From positions 1-64,000 of the forward strand of contig JAFYVA010000044.1 of assembly GCA_017549325.1 (NCBI GenBank): a DNA stretch of 64,000 nt, written 5' to 3'. Shown here in pieces: positions 53,099 through 61,228 of this stretch. Below the pieces are notes generated by a model, which worked only from the letters and a program-made list of their open reading frames with translations, had not been told where the DNA came from and searched no databases. The translations under genes were made by a program, and so were the position numbers. How positions within the stretch are numbered: the first letter of the stretch is position 1; every line of letters begins with the position of its first letter. Origin of the DNA: Oscillospiraceae bacterium. GTDB lineage: Bacteria; Bacillota_A; Clostridia; Oscillospirales; Oscillospiraceae.

Positions 53099-55342
53099 AT
53101 GAGCGTCAAATTGGAAATTTTGCGTACAGAGACGGCAAACACCTATACCACCACTGCGCTTGCCTCCACCGTTACCTTTGCTGAGTACAGCGTGGACGGC
53201 GAAGTCAAGACCATGACCGCCGCCGACGGCTGCGCCCTCGTGCTGGTGGTGGATGGCGTGCAGCAGGATCTGCTGAGCGGCAAGACCTACGAGGCTGAGG
53301 ACAGCTTCACCGTCCGTGAGGTGAAGGTCTACCGTATCGGCGGCCCCAGCGCGGCACCCTGGTCCGGTGCTAAGGAAGAGGAGAAGGCCACCTACTGGTT
53401 CCGTCAGGCACTGCTGGTGGATGGCGGCAAGATCGTGGCCGACGGTTCCGTTACCGAGGCTATCGTGGGCGGCGAATATGACGAAAAGCATGCCGACGGC
53501 ATTACTCTGAACGCCAACGGTACCCACTTCAACGGCATTCTGCTGGACAATGGCACCAAGTACACCATCACCGGCGCTACCTTCCTCGCCCACGGCGACG
53601 GCGGCGACGATCTGGCCGGTTGGGGCACTTCCGTGATGGCCGATAACCGCTCCGAGCTGGAGATCGCCAACAGCTACTTTGAGCTGGACGGCGCCATCCG
53701 CTGCGCCCTGTATGTGGACAACGCCTCCATCGCCGATGTCCACGATACCGTCATCTATACCAAGGAGACGCAGGATACCTGCGCCGAATTTGCCAACCTG
53801 ACCCCCGGCATGATGAAGCGCGTCCCCTTCGCTCTGGGTATGGAAGGCACTGTCCGTTCCCTCAACGTGATGGCAGACGGTCAGGGCAAGTTCCGCAACT
53901 GCATCGTGGTCTCCACCGGTTGGGGCGCTCTGTCCACCGACTCCGGCACGGCCTACGATGAGTGCCACACCTACGCACTGGATGCCGAGGATACCCTCTC
54001 CGGCATCGGCACCATGGAAGTGGCACAGGAGGGCAAGGAGTATACCGCCACCAAGACCGTCAACGGCGTGACCTACGGCTTTACCGTGAATGGCTCCGGC
54101 TATGTCACCTACGCCGACTCCGGTGTCCACAACCGCTATAAGAATGTGGAGTTCTACTCTCCCGACTACATTCAGGTCATGGGTTCCGGCCCCTCCGGCT
54201 CTGACTATATCGATTCCTACCTGCTCAGCGGCCATACCACTTTCATGACCCAGCAGTCCCGTGGCGGCACCTTTAACCTGCTGAACACCAAGGTCGACAC
54301 TGTGGACGCGCTGATGCAGATCAAGTCCGGCGCTGCCAATACCGGCTTCAGCCATCTGGTGGTGGACGATTGCCAGATCAACTTCTCCGGCACCTCCGCC
54401 CGCGCCAAGGACGGTATTCTGGTGGAACTGATCGAGTCCGATGACGCCGGCAACCCCGGTATCACCACCTACACCATCTGCGATACCCCTGCCGAGGCTG
54501 AGGCCACCAGCTCTTCCGTGGCTGACAGTTCTGCTACCTTCAAGAACGGTACCTATTTCGGTGATATCTGCAACAGCATCTACAACTACCGCCAGACCCT
54601 GAAGGTGACGCTGGAGAACGCCACCCTCACCGGCACTGTCTCCGCCACCCAGGCCGTCCATGTGGATATGGAGGGCAATGTGGTGCCCAACGGCACTGTC
54701 CTCAATGCCTTTATGGGCAGCGAGGAGTTTGACCACGCCGACTACTCCGCCGAGAAGGGCGGCTTCAGCGGTGAGTGCAAGCTGATTGGTCACTTCCGCC
54801 ATACGGCAGCTCCCGTGCTGAACAACTTTATCGACCTGACTATGACCAAGAGTGCCTGGAATATTACCGGCGAGGGCTGGATCAATGCCCTGAGCGTGGA
54901 TTCTCTGGAGGATCTGGCTGCCGATCAGGCTGTTACCGTCCACGTCAAGGCCCTCACCGTTGGCGGCGAGGTCTATGCCGACGGCATCTACACCACCGGC
55001 AACGTGACCGTGGAGGTGGACTCCACCGTCATCGAGGTTAAGGACAACGGCGTGGCTGACTCCGGTCAGACCTACGGCAATGTGAAGTATGCCATCATCT
55101 CCGTGATGGAGGACGGCTCCTTCAATTCCAAGGCCTTTACCGTTCGCCGCCAGAATTATGTGGACGGAAACCTGTACTTCACCATCCAGCCTGCCGAGGG
55201 CTATCGTGTGGTGAATGTCACCGCCGAGGGTGGTACCCTCGATAAGAACACCGCCGGCGGCGAAGTGGCCGCCTATGAACAGGTGGTGGTTCCCGTTCTG
55301 GGCAACAAGGAAATGTCTGTTACCGTCACGGTTGGCTGCTAA
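53099..55342 (+). CDS. Large beta-helix-like protein without signal peptide
   Basis: I do not recognise this 747-residue protein as a named family. It is rich in Gly, Asp, Thr, Val and Ala, with short repeating strands typical of a right-handed beta-helix ('TKYTITGATFLAHG', 'SELEIANSYFELDG', 'GTFNLLNTKVDTVD', 'LKVTLENATLTGTV'). It has no signal peptide, membrane helix, lipobox or sorting motif. The ATG at 53099 has AAAGGA 12 bases upstream, and no longer start exists. Codon use matches the sugar-transport genes. It is the last gene of the sugar ABC operon, before a terminator. It could be a polysaccharide lyase-like enzyme, a binding protein, or exported by an unseen route. Confidence 0.8.
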   Translation: MSVKLEILRTETANTYTTTALASTVTFAEYSVDGEVKTMTAADGCALVLVVDGVQQDLLSGKTYEAEDSFTVREVKVYRIGGPSAAPWSGAKEEEKATYWFRQALLVDGGKIVADGSVTEAIVGGEYDEKHADGITLNANGTHFNGILLDNGTKYTITGATFLAHGDGGDDLAGWGTSVMADNRSELEIANSYFELDGAIRCALYVDNASIADVHDTVIYTKETQDTCAEFANLTPGMMKRVPFALGMEGTVRSLNVMADGQGKFRNCIVVSTGWGALSTDSGTAYDECHTYALDAEDTLSGIGTMEVAQEGKEYTATKTVNGVTYGFTVNGSGYVTYADSGVHNRYKNVEFYSPDYIQVMGSGPSGSDYIDSYLLSGHTTFMTQQSRGGTFNLLNTKVDTVDALMQIKSGAANTGFSHLVVDDCQINFSGTSARAKDGILVELIESDDAGNPGITTYTICDTPAEAEATSSSVADSSATFKNGTYFGDICNSIYNYRQTLKVTLENATLTGTVSATQAVHVDMEGNVVPNGTVLNAFMGSEEFDHADYSAEKGGFSGECKLIGHFRHTAAPVLNNFIDLTMTKSAWNITGEGWINALSVDSLEDLAADQAVTVHVKALTVGGEVYADGIYTTGNVTVEVDSTVIEVKDNGVADSGQTYGNVKYAIISVMEDGSFNSKAFTVRRQNYVDGNLYFTIQPAEGYRVVNVTAEGGTLDKNTAGGEVAAYEQVVVPVLGNKEMSVTVTVGC

Positions 55343-55376
55343 CCTCCTCTGGCGACCAACTGTGTGCTCTTCCCAA

Positions 55377-55411
55377 TAAAAAACCTCGCCCTATGGGGCG
55401 AGGTTTTTTAT
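55377..55411. terminator. Bidirectional terminator
   Basis: AAAAAACCTCGCCC-tat-GGGCGAGGTTTTTT between the beta-helix gene and the MFS gene; it overlaps the MFS stop codon. Confidence 0.9.
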
Positions 55412-56622
55412 CTTTTGTCGTCTTTGCGCTGAGCATATGCCCACAGGAGAATGAGCATTGCCAGCAGCATCATACCGGCGAAGAGGAGATAAGAACTCCT
55501 GTACTCGTCCGTGCGGTCGGCAATAAGGCCGGGTACCACGGTAAAGAGGATGCCGCCGAGATTGTAGAAGATCTGCAGATGTTTCAGCGTCTTGGGATAG
55601 TGGTCTTTGGAACTGAGATCGGCAGCCCACAGAGGCGGGCCTACATTGAACAGCGAGGCACCCAGACCCAGCAGCACGGCCAGTGCCGCACACCAGAAAA
55701 CAGATGTACCATCCATGCCCAGCACAAGGAAACAGCCGAGGATGAAGATGAAAAAGAGGAGGATGCTGCACCGTTTTGAGCCAATGCGGTCGGCTATTGC
55801 GCCGGTGAGGAGCTTGCTGCATACCAGTACAAAGCCGAAGAGGGAGACCATAGAGGCGGCCAGTTCGGTGGAGTACCCCTCCGTACGCATCAATACGGCC
55901 ATATGCCCCGAGAAGGCCAGACCGGCACCGCCGATCAGCAGCATCATCAGTGCCAGCATACCCATCGCTGTGGGATTGGGACGGAAGGAGACGTGGGAGG
56001 CTGTCTGCGTTTTGACTTTTTCTGTTTCGCCGTAGGGCAGCAGCCCCATATTCTCAGGGGCATCCCGCACCACCAGCAGCACGATCACAGCGCTGAGCGC
56101 CATGATACCGCTTTGCAGCACGAAGGCGGTAGTCAGAGAATGGCGCACCACCACCGATGAGAGAAGGGGAGCAAACCCCATGGTGGCCACGGCACTTCCT
56201 GCGGCGCTGAGTCCGAGTGCAAAGCCGCGGCGGGCATGGAACCAGTTGCCGATCAGCAGCGAGACGGGGTAGATGCAGCCTGCGCCGTATGCGATGCCGG
56301 CCAGTGCCGCACCTGCGTAGTAGAGAACGGGGGCGTTGACGGCGGCACAGAACACCAGGGGAAACAGGACACCTACCGCCGAGGCGAAAAAGATACCCCG
56401 GCGCAGGGAGAATTTTTCATAGTAAATGCCCACGAAGAAAGTGGTGAGAAACGAGAAGGCGCATCGCACGGAGAGAATGGCGCTGCCCATACTGTCGCTG
56501 ACGCCCCGCTCCTCAATAAACGGCAGATAGATGGTGAGGATGTTGCTGCACAAGCCCATGTTGCACACGAACAGGAGCAGCGATGCAATACAGATTGCCC
56601 AAGCATAGTGCCCGCGCTTCAT
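55408..56622 (-). CDS. MFS transporter
   Basis: The 404-residue membrane protein has twelve predicted helices and MFS features ('GIYYEKFSLRRGIFFAS' after helix 2, 'GAIADRIGSKRCSILLF' after helix 8). It resembles the oxalate/formate antiporter-like group, but the substrate is not evident. GGAGGTG lies 6 bases before the ATG. It is a single gene, divergent from the deaminase. Confidence 0.88.
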   Translation of the reverse strand: MKRGHYAWAICIASLLLFVCNMGLCSNILTIYLPFIEERGVSDSMGSAILSVRCAFSFLTTFFVGIYYEKFSLRRGIFFASAVGVLFPLVFCAAVNAPVLYYAGAALAGIAYGAGCIYPVSLLIGNWFHARRGFALGLSAAGSAVATMGFAPLLSSVVVRHSLTTAFVLQSGIMALSAVIVLLVVRDAPENMGLLPYGETEKVKTQTASHVSFRPNPTAMGMLALMMLLIGGAGLAFSGHMAVLMRTEGYSTELAASMVSLFGFVLVCSKLLTGAIADRIGSKRCSILLFFIFILGCFLVLGMDGTSVFWCAALAVLLGLGASLFNVGPPLWAADLSSKDHYPKTLKHLQIFYNLGGILFTVVPGLIADRTDEYRSSYLLFAGMMLLAMLILLWAYAQRKDDKR

Positions 56623-56643
56623 ATCATCACCTCCTCTGTGTGC

Positions 56644-56672
56644 AGTTTACGCCTTTGCGGGGCGCTTGTAAA
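56644..56672 (-). promoter_or_regulatory. Promoter of the MFS gene
   Basis: On the minus strand TTTACA, 17-base spacer, TAAACT, 22 bases before the start codon. Confidence 0.65.
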
Positions 56673-56690
56673 GAGGAGAGGGGGTGTACC

Positions 56691-56719
56691 TTGCAATTTT
56701 ATTTTCAGGACAGTATAAT
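56691..56719 (+). promoter_or_regulatory. Promoter of the deaminase gene
   Basis: TTGCAA (56691-56696), 17-base spacer, TATAAT (56714-56719). Confidence 0.82.
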
Positions 56720-56741
56720 GAAGAAAAAGGAGGGGTCAATT

Positions 56742-57206
56742 ATGAAAGATCAAGAGTTTATGGCGCAGGCCATCGCACTGTCGAAGCTGGCTGTGGAGCA
56801 TGGAAACGAGCCGTTCGGCGCGGTGCTGGTGAAGGATGGGGAGGTGGTTTATACCAACGAAAATCAGATCTATACCCGCAACGATCCCACCTTCCACGGA
56901 GAGTTCGGTCTGATTCGCCGTTTCTGTGAGGACACGGGCATTACCGATCTGCGGGAGTATACCCTCTATTCCAGCTGTGAACCCTGCTTTATGTGCAGCG
57001 GCGCTATGGTGTGGGTGAAGCTGGGCCGTCTCGTCTACGGTGCCAGCAACGACGATTTAGAAACGATTTTGGGCAACGCAGGCTGTAATTGCAGCCAAAT
57101 GGTGTTTGACAATTCCTTCTGGAAGCCCCGGGTGACAGCGGGTGTTCTGCGTGAGGAGAGCCTGAAGATTTTGAAGGCGTATTTTGCAAAGCACGAGAAG
57201 GGCTGA
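56742..57206 (+). CDS. Nucleoside/nucleobase deaminase (CMP/dCMP deaminase fold)
   Basis: The 154-residue zinc hydrolase has the ligand motifs 'TFHGEFGLIRRF' and 'SSCEPCFMCSGAM'. The usual HAE is HGE here, keeping both the His ligand and the catalytic Glu. Length and pattern fit guanine or cytosine-type deaminases more than tRNA adenosine deaminase TadA. AAAGGAGGGG lies about 8 bases before the ATG at 56742. The zinc-ribbon gene follows after 14 bases. Confidence 0.87.
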   Translation: MKDQEFMAQAIALSKLAVEHGNEPFGAVLVKDGEVVYTNENQIYTRNDPTFHGEFGLIRRFCEDTGITDLREYTLYSSCEPCFMCSGAMVWVKLGRLVYGASNDDLETILGNAGCNCSQMVFDNSFWKPRVTAGVLREESLKILKAYFAKHEKG

Positions 57207-57220
57207 GAGAGGAGTGCGCG

Positions 57221-57433
57221 ATGGACTGTCCGTATTGTCAGCAGGAAATGGAGAAGGGATTTGTAGAGCAGCAGCGGATCACGGTTCCGCTGGAGTGGTA
57301 TTCCGCCAAGCAGGAGGGTGACTTCCTGTGGAGTCGTCGCAAGCGCATCAAGCTGACCTCGGCGGAGGAACCGTTGGTGGCGTGGTACTGTTGTCGCTGT
57401 GGAAAACTCGTTGCGGAGGTGGAGAAAGGATAA
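57221..57433 (+). CDS. Small zinc-ribbon protein (DUF6487-like)
   Basis: The 70-residue protein has two CxxC pairs ('[10 protein letters not shown]' and 'YCCRCGKLV') about 45 residues apart, with a central Trp-rich strand region. This fits small zinc-ribbon proteins of Firmicutes, often annotated DUF6487, with unknown function. GAGAGGAG precedes the ATG. It is close behind the deaminase and probably in the same transcript. Confidence 0.75.
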   Translation: MDCPYCQQEMEKGFVEQQRITVPLEWYSAKQEGDFLWSRRKRIKLTSAEEPLVAWYCCRCGKLVAEVEKG

Positions 57434-57476
57434 TTTTTTCTTCGTGGCTTTTGCAACACATCTTTTGGAAAAAGTT

Positions 57477-57485
57477 TGGTATACT
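57477..57485 (+). promoter_or_regulatory. Extended -10 promoter of the rubredoxin gene
   Basis: TG-g-TATACT at 57477-57485, 37 bases before the start codon. No convincing -35 box is present. Confidence 0.5.
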
Positions 57486-57522
57486 AAGTACAACCAAAAC
57501 AAAACCAAAGGAGAATACCTCT

Positions 57523-57681
57523 ATGAACAAATATGTCTGTGATCTGTGCGGCTGGGAGTACGATGAGGCTCTGGGCGATCCCAACAATAACGTCGCCCCC
57601 GGCACGAAGTTTGAAGACCTGCCTGCCGATTTTGTCTGTCCCCTCTGCGGCGCGGCGAAATCCGCTTTCTCTCCCCGATAA
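57523..57681 (+). CDS. Rubredoxin
   Basis: The 52-residue electron carrier holds one iron by four cysteines in '[11 protein letters not shown]' and '[13 protein letters not shown]', with the family spacer '[20 protein letters not shown]'. Rubredoxins pass electrons to oxygen- and peroxide-detoxifying enzymes in anaerobes; no such partner is adjacent. AAAGGAG lies about 9 bases before the ATG. A terminator follows. Confidence 0.96.
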   Translation: MNKYVCDLCGWEYDEALGDPNNNVAPGTKFEDLPADFVCPLCGAAKSAFSPR

Positions 57682-57697
57682 ATACAATAAACGAACA

Positions 57698-57735
57698 AAA
57701 ACGAGGGAGCAATCGTACGATTGCTCCCTCGTTTT
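57698..57735. terminator. Bidirectional terminator
   Basis: An 18-bp perfect stem, AAAACGAGGGAGCAATCG and its complement with TA between, lies between the rubredoxin and lipoprotein genes. Confidence 0.9.
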
Positions 57736-57769
57736 ATTGACATTGTTTCCGAAAAATCTGTTATTTTGT

Positions 57770-59077
57770 TTATCGCTCGCCGCTGCCGCCGCAGGAGGGG
57801 CAATCCTTTTCGCCGTTACCGCGGCAGGCATAGCAGTCATCCTCGCCGTCGCCGCCGCAGGAGAAGCAGCGCACACGCTCCGTACTGCTGCTGGAACCGT
57901 AGCCGCTATAGTTGGGGGTAGAGACATATTCCTCGGTGTATCCCTTGCCGCTGCAGGAGGTGCAGTCCTTTTCGCCGCTGCCGCCGCAGCTGTTGCAGTC
58001 CACCTCTCCGCTGCCGCCGCAGACGGCACAGCGGCGGGGTCGTCTGTCATCATCGTCATCGCCGCCGTAACCGCCGTCCTTGGGGGGCTGTTGGGGCTCA
58101 CTGCCCCCGAACACCGTGCTGTACTCGTCGGTGTACAGCCATGCGAGGCCGTCGGCAAAGTTGATGGAAAATCCGTTTTTCCTTATGACCATAGCCACTT
58201 CGACGTCGTGCACGCCCTCTACATCGGTGGCTTTGGAGGTGAAGCCTACGATGGGCTCCGTGCCGGTGTAGTCAAAATAGTAGACATCCGCGCCGGCAAA
58301 GTAGTTGTCGTCGACCCCTGCTCTGTAAGGTGCGGTGAGTCGCAGGGAAAAATGGTACTGCTCTGTCAGCAAGTCCACATATTCCTGCACGAAGGTATCG
58401 TCCCGCTTCAAATCATAGAACAAAATGGTGTAGCCGTCCTTCTCATGTTCCTCCTTCGGCCACAGTTGGTAGTTGGAAAAGCTCTCGATGCTGGGCAGAA
58501 TATAGTCGGCATCGGTTGGGATGATGGGGTCGGCAAAAATGACGCTGCGCTCATCCGTATCCGTCCACACGAGACCGTCGGCAAAGTGGATGGCAAAACC
58601 TGTCTTTTTCGCAACGATAACAAGATCAACGTCGTGAACCTCGCCCAATGATGTCGTGTTATTGGAGAAACCGACAATGGGCGCAGTACCGGTATAATCG
58701 AGATAGTAGACCTCCGCGCCGTCAAGGTACTTGTCTACGCCCTCTCTATAGGGAGCGCTGGAGCGAAGGGAGAAGTGGTAGTTCTCGGTGAGCAGGTCGA
58801 GATACTCCTGAGTGAAAGCATCGTCCCGCCACAAGTCATAAAACACGGTCGTATAGCCGTCCCTGTCTTTTTCCCCCTCGGGCTCCAGCTCGTAGTTGGC
58901 AAAGCTCATAATGCTGGGCAGGGTGACATCATCCTCAGCCAAGACCGGCGCAGGCGGGGGCTCTTCGCTGTCAGAGGGAACTGCGGGGGTGGATTCTGTC
59001 CCGCCGCAGCCGGAGAGCAGCAGAACTGCCGACAGCATCAACACAAGGCAAAAAGAGAACAAACGGCTTCGCTTCAT
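57770..59077 (-). CDS. Lipoprotein with duplicated domain and DnaJ-like cysteine repeats
   Basis: The 435-residue surface lipoprotein has a signal peptide with lipobox LSGC (Cys24). Two tandem repeats of about 129 residues follow (about 53-181 and 193-322), both containing 'FYDL.RDD.F.QEY.DLLTE.YHFSLR' and 'DYTGT.PIVGF'. After an Asp-rich linker, the C terminus (about 345-435) has six CxxC pairs, mostly CxxCxGxGE, like the DnaJ central zinc finger. That module is normally cytoplasmic, so an external copy is odd. I know no function for it. The strong promoter suggests good expression. Confidence 0.82.
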   Translation of the reverse strand: MKRSRLFSFCLVLMLSAVLLLSGCGGTESTPAVPSDSEEPPPAPVLAEDDVTLPSIMSFANYELEPEGEKDRDGYTTVFYDLWRDDAFTQEYLDLLTENYHFSLRSSAPYREGVDKYLDGAEVYYLDYTGTAPIVGFSNNTTSLGEVHDVDLVIVAKKTGFAIHFADGLVWTDTDERSVIFADPIIPTDADYILPSIESFSNYQLWPKEEHEKDGYTILFYDLKRDDTFVQEYVDLLTEQYHFSLRLTAPYRAGVDDNYFAGADVYYFDYTGTEPIVGFTSKATDVEGVHDVEVAMVIRKNGFSINFADGLAWLYTDEYSTVFGGSEPQQPPKDGGYGGDDDDDRRPRRCAVCGGSGEVDCNSCGGSGEKDCTSCSGKGYTEEYVSTPNYSGYGSSSSTERVRCFSCGGDGEDDCYACRGNGEKDCPSCGGSGER

Positions 59078-59115
59078 GGGATATCCTCACTTTCGCGTTT
59101 CTCTGCGTATATGTT

Positions 59116-59144
59116 CATTATACCGCGTGATTATGCGTTCTGCA
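59116..59144 (-). promoter_or_regulatory. Promoter of the duplicated lipoprotein gene
   Basis: On the minus strand TTGCAG, 17-base spacer, TATAAT, 39 bases before the start codon. Confidence 0.82.
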
Positions 59145-59188
59145 ATCTCTTTGCGCTGTAATCATTGGTTTTAGTGCCCTCGCAGATA

Positions 59189-59231
59189 AAAAATCCGTTT
59201 CAGTTTTGAAACAAAACCGAAACGGATTTTC
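59189..59231 (-). terminator. Terminator of the small P-loop gene
   Basis: AAAATCCGTTTC pairs with GAAACGGATTTT, with a T run on the minus strand. Confidence 0.82.
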
Positions 59232-59261
59232 ATGTAATGGGAAAACAAACAGGGGGGACAA

Positions 59262-59672
59262 TCAAGTGTACTGCTTCAGACCCTCGGTGGCAGTCTCCTC
59301 GTCAGCGCTGATGGTGACGGTGAACTTCACGCTGTTGTCATGGCTGAAACGATCCAGCCAGCCCAGGAAGGTCTCGACTGCATGCAGATCGTCGTTGCCG
59401 GTGATCTTGCACAGGTTGTCCACAAATACATGGGAGATATCGTAATTGCCTGCGTACAGACCGCAAACCAAACCACGCAGACACTCGTAGCTGTTAATGT
59501 TGTACTCACCGGCGTTGACCAGACGGACATTGTAGCTGATGTTGTAGGTCATGTCGGCGCTGGGCTCGATGCATACCACGCTGCCGGCCTCGGTGGCCAC
59601 TGCGGCGTTGATCAGCTCGATAAGCTGCTTCGTTTTACCTGCACCGTTGGAACCCATGATCAATCTAACCAT
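59262..59672 (-). CDS. Small P-loop ATP-binding protein of unknown function
   Basis: The 136-residue cytoplasmic protein has a clear Walker A 'IMGSNGAGKTKQLIE' and a Walker B-like 'HVFVDNLCKI', and little else. It has no ABC signature, no second domain and no membrane part. AAGGAGTG precedes the ATG. It is a single gene with strong promoter and terminator, so it is a deliberate standalone gene, not a fragment. Function unknown. Confidence 0.82.
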   Translation of the reverse strand: MVRLIMGSNGAGKTKQLIELINAAVATEAGSVVCIEPSADMTYNISYNVRLVNAGEYNINSYECLRGLVCGLYAGNYDISHVFVDNLCKITGNDDLHAVETFLGWLDRFSHDNSVKFTVTISADEETATEGLKQYT

Positions 59673-59726
59673 AAGAAATCACACTCCTTCGTCAAAATGG
59701 GAGATTAGGATATTGACCCTATGTTA

Positions 59727-59755
59727 AGGATATCACAGTTCCACAAGAAAAGCAA
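59727..59755 (-). promoter_or_regulatory. Promoter of the small P-loop gene
   Basis: On the minus strand TTGCTT, 17-base spacer, TATCCT. Confidence 0.7.
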
Positions 59756-59794
59756 CGAAAAAAACCGCTGAAATTTTTGTGGAATATGCTGTCC

Positions 59795-61129
59795 TTAGCC
59801 CAGTTTGGCCAGCAGCTCTTCGCGGAGCGCCTCATAACCGGGCTTGCCCAGCAGAGCAAACATATTCTTCTTGTATGCCTCCACACCGGGCTGGTCAAAG
59901 GGATTGACGTTGAGCATATAGCCGCTGAGGCCGCAGGCGTACTCGAAGAAGTAGATCAGCTGACCGAGCGTGGCCGAATCGTTGACACCGGCCTCCACGA
60001 TCACATTGGGAACGCCGCCCTCCACATGGGCCAGCAGCGTGCCGTCCATGGCCTGACGGGCGATAAAGTCCATATCCTTGCCCACAAGGAAGTTCAGGCC
60101 GTCGCCGTCAGTCTCGTCGTAGGGAACCAGCATCTCGTTCTGGGAGGGGCCAAAGCGCACCACGGACTCGAACAGGTGGCGCTCACCCTGCTGGATGTAC
60201 TGACCCATGGAGTGCAGGTCGGCGGTAAACTCCACGCTGGCGGGAAACAGGCCCTTGTTCTCCTTGCCCTCGCTCTCACCGTAGAGCTGCTTCCACCACT
60301 CGGACATGAAACGGAAGCAGGGCTCGTAGGCGGCCAGCACCTCGATCTTGTAGCCGGCGCGGTACAGAGCCGTACGGGCGGCGGCGTACTGCCATGCGGG
60401 GTTGGCTTCATAGTCGGCCTTGGTGCAAATCTCCATCATCTCGGCAGCGCCGCCCATGAGCGCGTCGATATCGATACCGGCCACGGCGATGGGCAGCAGA
60501 CCCACGGCGGTCAGCACACTGTAGCGGCCGCCCACATCATCGGGCACCACAAAGGTCTCATAGCCCTTGGCGTCGGCCAGAGACTTCAGCGCGCCGCGCT
60601 TGGCGTCGGTGGTGGCATAGATGCGGCGGGCAGCGCCCTCTTCACCGTATTTCTTCTCCATCAACTCGCGGAAGAAACGGAAGGCCACGGCGGGCTCGGT
60701 AGTGGTGCCGGACTTGGAGATCACATTCACGGAGAAATCCACGCCATCCAGCAGCTCCACCACCTCGTGCATGGCGTCGGCGCTGAGGCCGTTGCCCACG
60801 AAGTAGATGTTGGGGGTGTTCTTTTTCTTCAGGTTATAGTTGGGGGAGCACAGGCATTCGATAACGCCGCGGGCACCCAGATAGGAGCCGCCGATACCGA
60901 TGACCACCAGTGCCTGAGAATCGCTCTGGATCTGTGCGGCAGCGGCCTTGATGCGGGCATACTCCTCCTTGTCATAGTCGCGGGGCAGATTTACCCAGCC
61001 GATAAAGTCATTGCCTGCGCCGGTACCGTTCTGCAGGTGGCCCTGTGCCTCGGCCAGCTCGGGGGCGAGGGTCTGGGCGAAGGGCATGGTGACGAAAGAT
61101 TCCATATTGGCGGTGTTGATGCGGATCAT
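59795..61129 (-). CDS. pgi: Glucose-6-phosphate isomerase
   Basis: The enzyme interconverts glucose 6-phosphate and fructose 6-phosphate. The 444-residue protein has the short Firmicutes form with '[18 protein letters not shown]', sugar-phosphate motif '[18 protein letters not shown]', catalytic Glu in '[21 protein letters not shown]' and Lys near the C terminus ('[13 protein letters not shown]'). AGGAGG lies before the ATG. It is a single gene with its own promoter; no clear terminator is seen after it. Confidence 0.97.
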   Translation of the reverse strand: MIRINTANMESFVTMPFAQTLAPELAEAQGHLQNGTGAGNDFIGWVNLPRDYDKEEYARIKAAAAQIQSDSQALVVIGIGGSYLGARGVIECLCSPNYNLKKKNTPNIYFVGNGLSADAMHEVVELLDGVDFSVNVISKSGTTTEPAVAFRFFRELMEKKYGEEGAARRIYATTDAKRGALKSLADAKGYETFVVPDDVGGRYSVLTAVGLLPIAVAGIDIDALMGGAAEMMEICTKADYEANPAWQYAAARTALYRAGYKIEVLAAYEPCFRFMSEWWKQLYGESEGKENKGLFPASVEFTADLHSMGQYIQQGERHLFESVVRFGPSQNEMLVPYDETDGDGLNFLVGKDMDFIARQAMDGTLLAHVEGGVPNVIVEAGVNDSATLGQLIYFFEYACGLSGYMLNVNPFDQPGVEAYKKNMFALLGKPGYEALREELLAKLG

Positions 61130-61184
61130 GGAAACATCCTCCTATGTATCAGTATGTGTAATCTTTATAAAAGCTCTATTCTTT

Positions 61185-61213
61185 ATCATACACCGCACAA
61201 AAGGAAAAAACAA
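61185..61213 (-). promoter_or_regulatory. Promoter of pgi
   Basis: On the minus strand TTGTTT, 17-base spacer, TATGAT. Confidence 0.68.
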
Positions 61214-61228
61214 GTGGGAATGGCGGCG

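Noticed and set aside
50483..54943. Open frame of 1486 codons on the minus strand
   Set aside because: It is antisense to the sugar ABC ATPase, permease and beta-helix genes, rich in Gly, His, Val and Gln, and has no ribosome site. It results from GC-rich biased codons on the coding strand.
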